A DNA stretch of 20,777 nt, taken from the NCBI GenBank assembly GCA_041687095.1, contig JAWLCQ010000074.1, positions 1 through 20,777 of the forward strand, given 5' to 3'. Positions 15,981 to 20,777 of the stretch are shown piece by piece (the stretch's first letter is position 1; each line of letters begins with the position of its first letter). This DNA is from JAWLCQ01 sp041687095 (GTDB taxonomy: Bacteria > Planctomycetota > Phycisphaerae > SM23-33). The notes beneath the pieces are model-generated. The model was not told where the DNA came from and searched no databases. It worked only from the letters and a program-made list of their open reading frames with translations. The position numbers and the translations under genes are program-made.

Positions 15981-16286
15981 GATGGGCCGCAGAGACGCGG
16001 AGGCGCAGAGCAGAGGGAGTTGCGGATCATCGTGTGCGAGGGCACAGGGCGAGTTCTTGAAAGCAACGGGCGTGGGGCGCTTGCGCCAAAAGGGCAGGCG
16101 AAGTCTGCCTCTCGCAGTAGAGCCCGGACGGGGCTCGCCTTTTGGCGCGAAGCCTCTCGGGGAAGCTCCCGACTCGCTCTCGATCCCGGTAACCATTCAC
16201 GGGGCACCCCGGTCAAACCATCCCGTGAACGGGGATCGATCCGAAATCCCCTCCCCCTCTGCGCCTCCGCGCCTCTGCGGCCCATC
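15981..16286. repeat. Inverted-repeat-bounded intergenic element (block C)
   Basis: The 30-bp arms 15981-16010 and 16257-16286 are inverted copies with a single mismatch (GATGGGCCGCAGAG, then CGCGGAGGCGCAGAG) and are built from 8-bp units. Weaker complementarity continues inward for about 20 bp (GGAGTTGCGGATCATC against GGGGATTTCGGATCGATC). Inside are GGGCACAGGGCGAGT (16040-16054), also found on the minus strand at 19074-19060, and an 11-bp inverted repeat GCGCCAAAAGG (16083-16093 with 16138-16148). No gene is seen in the 575-bp divergent spacer 15823-16397. Confidence 0.65.
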
Positions 16287-16327
16287 CGCTGCCCCCGCCC
16301 ACTCGGCCGCCGCGCCCACGTTTGCCG

Positions 16328-16356
16328 TTGTGTCAAAGCCCCGCTTTGTGGACAAT
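16328..16356 (+). promoter_or_regulatory. Candidate promoter of the M16 peptidase pair
   Basis: TTGTGT (16328-16333), 17 bp, GACAAT (16351-16356). It lies about 42 bp before the GTG at 16398, in the only AT-richer stretch of this spacer. The match to consensus is modest. Confidence 0.3.
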
Positions 16357-16397
16357 AGCGGGTCTGTCTGTCGAGTGGAATTCGGAAGAGGTACGGC

Positions 16398-17645
16398 GTG
16401 AGCGAACAGTTTTTCGTGCGGGAGTTGCCCAACGGCATGACGTTGTTGGGGCAGCGGATGGAGCAGGTGTCGTCGGCCGCCTTGACGGTGCTCGTGCCGG
16501 CCGGGGCGTCGCGCGATCCGGACGACATGGCTGGGGCGGCGTCGGTGGCGGTGGAATGGACCTTCCGCGGGGCCGGCGTGCGGGACACGCGGGCCCTCAA
16601 TGACGCCCTGGACAACCTGGGCGCGCAGCACGATGAGCACGTGGGCTCGGAGCACCTGTCCTACGCGTCGGCGCAGCTTGGGCGGAACCTCTACCCCATC
16701 CTGGAACTCTACGCCGACATCCTCCGCCGTCCCCGCTGGGAACGCGCCACCTTCGATCCCTCCCGCGACCTTACCCTCCAGGACCTCGCCGCCCTCGAGG
16801 ACGAGCCCGCCCGCAAGTGCTCCCTCCTGCTGCGGGAGAAGTACTACCCCTTCCCCCTCGGGCGCAGCGCCTACGGGCGCGAGGAGACGCTCGCCGCCAT
16901 GACGGCCGACACCCTCCGCGCCCACGCCCAGCGGCAGCTCTCCCCCCGCAACGTCATCCTCGCCGTGGCGGGCAACATCGACTGGGACGCCTTCGTCGCC
17001 CGCGCCGAGACCGTCTTCGGGGACTGGGAGGGCCCCGCCCCCGCCCCGGTGCCCACGGCCGAGCCCGCCGGCGGCGTGACGTTCCTGCACAAGGACTCCG
17101 CCCAGGTGCACATCGCCCTCGCCCATCCGACGGTGCCCGTCTGCGACCCGCAGTACTACATCGCCCGCGTCGCCGAGGCCGTCCTCGCCGACGGGATGAG
17201 TTCGCGGCTGTTCCACGAGGTCCGCGAGGTCCGCGGGCTCGTCTACACCGTCGGAACGCAGTACCACTCCCTCAAGGAGCGGGCCGGGCTCTTCACCTAC
17301 GCCGGGACCCGCCCCGAGCTGGCGCAGCAGACGTTCGACGTCACCCTCGGCGAGATCCGCCGCCTCGCCGAGGGCATCACCGCCGACGAACTCCAGCGCG
17401 CCAAGACCCAGATCCGCTCCTCCCTCGTCATGCACGGGGAGTCCACCAGCGCCCGCGCGGGCGCCCTGGCGAGCGACTGGTACCACCTCCGCCGCCTGCG
17501 CCCGCTGCGAGAAGTCTCCGCGGGCCTGGAGGCCGTCACCGTCGACGACGTCGCCCGCCACCTCCGCGAGCACCCCGCCCGCGAATTCACCGTGCTCATC
17601 ATCGGACCGGAGGAACTCGACACCTCCGCCTACCGCGAGGCCTGA
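16398..17645 (+). CDS. M16 peptidase family subunit lacking the zinc motif
   Basis: 415-aa member of the insulinase/pitrilysin (M16) family. Where active members have HFLEH this protein has SVAVE (49-53), so zinc and catalytic residues are absent. The C-terminal substrate-binding signature is intact: GMSSRLFHEVREVRGLVYTV (266-285) with R276, R279 and Y283, the usual Arg/Tyr pair region. This is the pattern of the non-catalytic partner in heterodimeric M16 enzymes such as mitochondrial processing peptidase. The next gene, three bases downstream, carries the zinc motif. The start is GTG at 16398, with GGAAGAGG about seven bases upstream. The frame is full length and uninterrupted, so it is not a pseudogene. 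No signal peptide is seen; a cytoplasmic location is likely. Substrate is unknown. Confidence 0.9.
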   Translation: MSEQFFVRELPNGMTLLGQRMEQVSSAALTVLVPAGASRDPDDMAGAASVAVEWTFRGAGVRDTRALNDALDNLGAQHDEHVGSEHLSYASAQLGRNLYPILELYADILRRPRWERATFDPSRDLTLQDLAALEDEPARKCSLLLREKYYPFPLGRSAYGREETLAAMTADTLRAHAQRQLSPRNVILAVAGNIDWDAFVARAETVFGDWEGPAPAPVPTAEPAGGVTFLHKDSAQVHIALAHPTVPVCDPQYYIARVAEAVLADGMSSRLFHEVREVRGLVYTVGTQYHSLKERAGLFTYAGTRPELAQQTFDVTLGEIRRLAEGITADELQRAKTQIRSSLVMHGESTSARAGALASDWYHLRRLRPLREVSAGLEAVTVDDVARHLREHPAREFTVLIIGPEELDTSAYREA

Positions 17646-17648
17646 ACC

Positions 17649-18875
17649 ATGCAGTTCCGCCACGATCAACTGGACAACGGACTCACCCTCCTCGCCGAGG
17701 TCAACCCCTCGGCCGCCACCATGGCCGTCGGGCTGTTCGTGAACACCGGCGCCCGCGACGAGACCCCGCGCGAGGCGGGCATGAGCCACTTCCTCGAACA
17801 CATGGTCTTCAAGGGCACCCCCCGCCGCTCGGCCGCCGACGTCAACCGCGAGTTCGACGACATGGGCGCCAACTACAACGCTTTCACCTCCGAGGAGTCG
17901 ACCGTCTACTACGCCTCCGTCCTGCCCGAGTTCCAGGACCGGGTCACGGATCTGCTGTGCGACATCCTCCGCCCGTCGCTCCGCGAGGACGACTTCACCG
18001 TCGAGCAGCAGGTGATCCTCGAGGAGATCGCCCTCTACGAGGACCAGCCCTCCTACCGCGTGTACGAGAAGCTCATGGGCGAGTTCTTCGAGGGCCACGG
18101 CCTGGCGAACCCGGTTCTGGGGACGAACGAGTCGATCTCGGCGATGACGCCCGCGGACATGCGGGACTACTTCGACCGCCGCTACGCCCCGGGAAATGTG
18201 CTCGCCGTCGCGGTGGGGAACGTGGACTACGACCGCTTCCGGCGGTTCGTGACGGACCGGTGCGGGACCTGGCAGTCCCGCGTCGCCGAGCGCCGCCTCC
18301 TGCCCGCTCCCGGGCACGTGCGGCAGACGGTCATCACCGACCCCCGCGTGCTCCGCGAGCACCTGGGGTTCATGAGCCCCGCCCCCGCCGCCCAGGGCAA
18401 CGACGACTACGCCGCCCAACTCGCCGCCACCGTCCTGGGCGACGACAGCGGCTCGCGGCTGTACTACGCACTGATCGATCCCGCCCTCGCCGACGAGGCC
18501 AACACCACCTACTCGGCCATGGACCGGACGGGGGCGTTCTACACGTTCGTCTCCACGGATCCCGAGCGGACGAGCGAAGTCATCGGGATCGTCCGCGACG
18601 AACTCCTCCGCTTCCGCGACGAGGGGCCCACCGAGGCCGAACTCCTCGCCGCCAAGAACAAGATCGCCTCCGGGGCCACGCTCAAGGGCGAGATCCCCAT
18701 GGGGCGCCTCACCGCCGTCGGGTTCGACTGGGCCTACCGCGGGGAATACGTCCCCCTGCCCGAGCAGATCGACCGCATGTTCGCCGTCACCCGCGAGCAG
18801 GTCACCGAGGTCGTCCGCCGCTACGACCTGACCGCGGCGGCGGTGCTGGGACTGGGACCGTGCGAAACGCTATGA
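17649..18875 (+). CDS. M16 family zinc metallopeptidase, catalytic subunit
   Basis: 408-aa zinc peptidase subunit. The inverted zinc motif H47-F-L-E50-H51 (MSHFLEHMVFKGT) is followed by the distal Glu ligand in VILEEIALYEDQPS (E125/E126). The rest matches the family: FTSEESTVYYASVLPE and the RRYAPGNVLAVAVGNV block. In the C-terminal half the region aligned to the Arg/Tyr pair is SRLYYALIDPALADEANTTY: the Tyr can be aligned but the neighbouring Arg is gone. The two genes therefore split the functions between them. The ATG lies three bases after the previous stop, so the pair is surely co-transcribed. The stop codon is three bases before a heptamer array. No signal peptide is seen. Confidence 0.93.
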   Translation: MQFRHDQLDNGLTLLAEVNPSAATMAVGLFVNTGARDETPREAGMSHFLEHMVFKGTPRRSAADVNREFDDMGANYNAFTSEESTVYYASVLPEFQDRVTDLLCDILRPSLREDDFTVEQQVILEEIALYEDQPSYRVYEKLMGEFFEGHGLANPVLGTNESISAMTPADMRDYFDRRYAPGNVLAVAVGNVDYDRFRRFVTDRCGTWQSRVAERRLLPAPGHVRQTVITDPRVLREHLGFMSPAPAAQGNDDYAAQLAATVLGDDSGSRLYYALIDPALADEANTTYSAMDRTGAFYTFVSTDPERTSEVIGIVRDELLRFRDEGPTEAELLAAKNKIASGATLKGEIPMGRLTAVGFDWAYRGEYVPLPEQIDRMFAVTREQVTEVVRRYDLTAAAVLGLGPCETL

Positions 18876-18878
18876 GGA

Positions 18879-19116
18879 ATTGCGGATTGAGGATTGAGGA
18901 TTGCGGATTGCTGTCTGCGGAGCACGTAGCAGACGCAACATCGCGCGCAGTCCGGGCCCAGCGGACGCCTAATGGCAAGCCACGTTCAGACCGCGTGCAA
19001 GGCCCGGGACCGGGCTTGCCATTTGGCGTCTGTTCCCCATGCACTGCGCACGCTCCCGCACTCGCCCTGTGCCCGGGCACGCCACAATCCGCAATCCGCA
19101 ATCCACAATCCGCAAT
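18879..19116. repeat. Intergenic element bounded by inverted heptamer arrays (block B)
   Basis: This fills the 259-bp spacer between the M16 pair and murD. The left array (18879-18906) is ATTGCGG, ATTGAGG, ATTGAGG, ATTGCGG. The right array (19082-19116) is five CCGCAAT/CCACAAT units, the same heptamer in reverse orientation. No gene is seen inside. It has the same plan and a shared core with block A, so both are members of one family. Confidence 0.75.
18963..19038. repeat. Palindromic core of block B
   Basis: GGACGCCTAATGGCAAGCC (18963-18981) and the reverse complement of 19012-19030 differ at two positions over 19 bases, giving a large hairpin. On the minus strand 19038-19012 is a 27-nt sequence identical at 26 positions to 2501-2527 of block A. 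Confidence 0.7.
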
Positions 19117-19134
19117 CTCCCCCAAGGAACGCCC

Positions 19135-20481
19135 ATGAGCCCCGCGAACTCCCAACCTGCATCCCTCCGCAACCAGCGCGTCACCGTCATCGGTTTGGGC
19201 CGCTTCGGCGGCGGCGTGGGCGTGACGCGGTGGCTGTGCGCACAGGGGGCGCGGGTCACCGTCACCGACAAGGCCCCCGCGGAGCAGCTCACCGACTCCA
19301 TCGCCGCCCTCGACGGGTGCGACGCGCAGCTCCACCTGGGCGGGCATGACGAGCGGGACTTCCTCGACACCGACCTGCTGATCGTCAACCCCGCGGTCCC
19401 CAAGGACCAACCCCAACTCGCCGCCGCCCTCGCCGCGGGCGTGAACTGGACGACCGAGATCAACCTCTTCCTGGAGCGTTGCCCGGGCAGGCTGGTGGGG
19501 ATCACCGGCAGCGTGGGCAAGAGCACCACGACGGCCATGATCGGGACGGTCCTCTCCCGGCGGTTCCCCACGCTGGTGGGCGGGAACATCGGGCGGTCGC
19601 TGCTGGACTCGCTGGGCGAGATCACGCCCGAGCACCGCGTCGTGCTCGAGCTGTCGAGCTTCCAGCTCGAGGACCTGCCCCGCGTGGGGCGTTCCCCGCA
19701 CGTCGCCCTCGTCACCAACCTCCGCCCCAACCACCTCGACCGCCACGGGACGATGGCCGCCTACGGGGACGCCAAGAAGAACCTCTTCCGCTTCCAGGGG
19801 CCCAACGACGTGCTGGTCCTCAACCGCGAGGACCCGATCGTGTCGTCCTGGGCGAACGAGGCCCGCGGGCGGGTGGCGTTCTTTGACTCGACGGGCGAGC
19901 CCTTCGAGCTTTCCGTCCCCGGTTCGCACAACCAGCTCAACGCCGCCGCCGCCTGGAAGGTCGCCGAGGCGTGCGGTGTGGACCGCGCGACGACGGCCGA
20001 CGCTCTACGGACCTTCCCGGGGCTCCCCCACCGCCTGTGCCTCGTCACCGAGAAGCACGGCGTGCGGTACTACAACGACTCCAAGTGCACCACGCCCGAC
20101 GGGGCCATCGTCGCCCTGCAGTCCCTCCCCCCGCGCACCGCCGTCCTGATCGCCGGGGGATACGACAAGCACGTGGGGTTCGAGTCCCTGGCGGCCGTCA
20201 TCGCCGAGCGCGCCCGCGCCCTCGTCGTCCTCGGTGCGACGGCCGACCAGATCCGCACGGCGACGGAGGCGGCGGTGACGGCGAGTCCCCGCGCCCGGGG
20301 AGAGTCCCCGCTTGTCATCGAACCGGCCACCGACCTCCGCCACGCCACCCACCTCGCCGCCGCCCTCGCCCGAGCGGGCGACTCCGTCCTCCTCTCCCCC
20401 GCCTGCGCAAGCTGGGACATGTTCGTGAACTACGAGGAGCGAGGCGACCTGTTCGCCCAGATCGTTCGCGAGGAGCTTTGA
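19135..20481 (+). CDS. murD: UDP-N-acetylmuramoyl-L-alanine--D-glutamate ligase
   Basis: 448-aa cytoplasmic Mur ligase that adds D-Glu to UDP-MurNAc-L-Ala using ATP in peptidoglycan synthesis. The N-terminal Rossmann-like domain starts VTVIGLGRFGGGVGV. The ATP loop is GITGSVGKSTTT (122-133), with Val where most Mur ligases have Asn (GTNGKT). Further marks are ELSSFQLE (172-179), NHLDRHGTMAAYGDAKKNLF (199-218) with the carbamylated Lys in DAKK, YYNDSKCTTPDG, and the C-terminal MurD signature LSPACASWDMF, then EERGDLF. ATG 19135 has AAGGA six bases upstream; the open frame from 19039 is repeat DNA. It stands outside any visible division/cell-wall cluster. No promoter was recognised; it may read through from the M16 genes or start within block B. 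Confidence 0.95.
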   Translation: MSPANSQPASLRNQRVTVIGLGRFGGGVGVTRWLCAQGARVTVTDKAPAEQLTDSIAALDGCDAQLHLGGHDERDFLDTDLLIVNPAVPKDQPQLAAALAAGVNWTTEINLFLERCPGRLVGITGSVGKSTTTAMIGTVLSRRFPTLVGGNIGRSLLDSLGEITPEHRVVLELSSFQLEDLPRVGRSPHVALVTNLRPNHLDRHGTMAAYGDAKKNLFRFQGPNDVLVLNREDPIVSSWANEARGRVAFFDSTGEPFELSVPGSHNQLNAAAAWKVAEACGVDRATTADALRTFPGLPHRLCLVTEKHGVRYYNDSKCTTPDGAIVALQSLPPRTAVLIAGGYDKHVGFESLAAVIAERARALVVLGATADQIRTATEAAVTASPRARGESPLVIEPATDLRHATHLAAALARAGDSVLLSPACASWDMFVNYEERGDLFAQIVREEL

Positions 20482-20505
20482 CACCCATTCCGGGAAGGAT
20501 AAGCA

Positions 20506-20532
20506 GGGATACAGGGGATTCAGGGGATGTGG
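20506..20532 (+). repeat. Nonamer tandem repeat (GGGATNCAG)
   Basis: GGGATACAG, GGGATTCAG, GGGATGTGG in 9-bp steps, 25 bp after the murD stop. It is closely similar to the run at 15882-15908. The rest of the 296-bp terminal stretch (20482-20777) has no gene I can support. Confidence 0.5.
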
Positions 20533-20631
20533 GGGAGGCGCTTCATCCGCCGCTACTGCTTCTCAGGAATCCACATCGCATGCAAAGAGCGCATGGGGGA
20601 CGATTCGGATCCAGCGGTGCGTACATCGCCA

Positions 20632-20699
20632 GCTTGGTCGCTTCAGCGACCATGCGTTTGGGGTTAGCGTTGAGCCCAAGGTCGCTGAAGCGACCAAGC
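20632..20699. repeat. Perfect 20-bp inverted repeat of self-palindromic arms
   Basis: Arms 20632-20651 (GCTTGGTCGCTTCAGCGACC) and 20680-20699 are exact reverse complements, separated by 28 nt. Each arm itself contains GGTCGCT/AGCGACC. It could fold downstream of murD as a terminator, but it is 150 bp from the stop and has no U-tract. A repetitive palindromic element is more likely. Confidence 0.65.
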
Positions 20700-20777
20700 C
20701 GTGGTACCCCCATCCTCTGCTTTCCGGAGAGCCAGCAGACCAAGCGCAGGAACGCCCCGCTTCCCGGTTCCGCGTAA

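Noticed and set aside
13693..16401. A 902-codon plus-strand open frame
   Set aside because: Antisense shadow of the aconitase gene, running on through the block C repeats.
16398..17645. First M16 gene as a pseudogene because the zinc motif is missing
   Set aside because: The frame is intact, the C-terminal motif is conserved, and the neighbour supplies the zinc motif, the known pattern of a non-catalytic subunit.
16197..18419. A 740-codon minus-strand open frame
   Set aside because: Antisense to the M16 pair, which has clear family motifs; this frame has none.
18879..19116. CRISPR array
   Set aside because: Units are 7 bp, directly abutting, without spacers, and no cas gene is near.
19039..19134. 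Upstream extension of murD
   Set aside because: It translates the core and right array of block B; the ATG at 19135 has AAGGA in place.

Overview
This 20.8 kb window is GC-rich bacterial chromosome, most likely from a planctomycete (Planctomycetota, perhaps a Phycisphaerae relative). The assignment is inference. It rests on the MoxR/DUF58/BatA-VWA gene set linked to a secreted alpha-toroid protein and a giant PQQ-propeller/TPR protein, on an Aquifex-type aconitase, and on spacers filled with short tandem and palindromic repeats. I saw no rRNA, tRNA, CRISPR array, transposase or phage gene.

Layout. Positions 11018 down to 73 (minus strand) form one probable transcription unit: a 1631-aa membrane-anchored PQQ-propeller/TPR protein, an exported terpenoid-cyclase-fold protein (11-nt overlap), a MoxR AAA+ ATPase (GTG start), a DUF58 protein and a 773-aa BatA/VWA membrane protein. 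The last two spacers are widened to about 250-290 bp by repeat elements. Positions 11317-13554 (plus strand) hold an SDR oxidoreductase resembling D-mannonate oxidoreductases, a small four-helix-bundle (S23/IVS-type) protein, and a HAD-like hydrolase. They end in a strong hairpin and converge on a minus-strand aconitase (15822-13735). Positions 16398-18875 (plus) encode two adjacent M16 peptidase subunits with complementary halves of the active site. Positions 19135-20481 (plus) encode MurD. The last 296 bp are repeats without a gene.

The most unusual signal is in the spacers. Eight arrays of about four tandem heptamers (about 28 bp each) sit at gene borders. At three places two arrays face each other in opposite orientation and bound a block. 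Two of these blocks are about 240-255 bp and share a 27-nt core (26/27 identical). The third encloses the four-helix-bundle gene, whose stop codon is supplied by the right-hand array. A further spacer (15981-16286) carries related core pieces but is bounded by an octamer-type inverted repeat. I read these as a family of modular, probably mobile or formerly mobile elements, one of which may carry its own protein.

The named enzymes (aconitase, MurD, SDR, M16 pair, MoxR system) are ordinary housekeeping or envelope functions. All coordinates and motifs were read by eye; promoter calls are weak.
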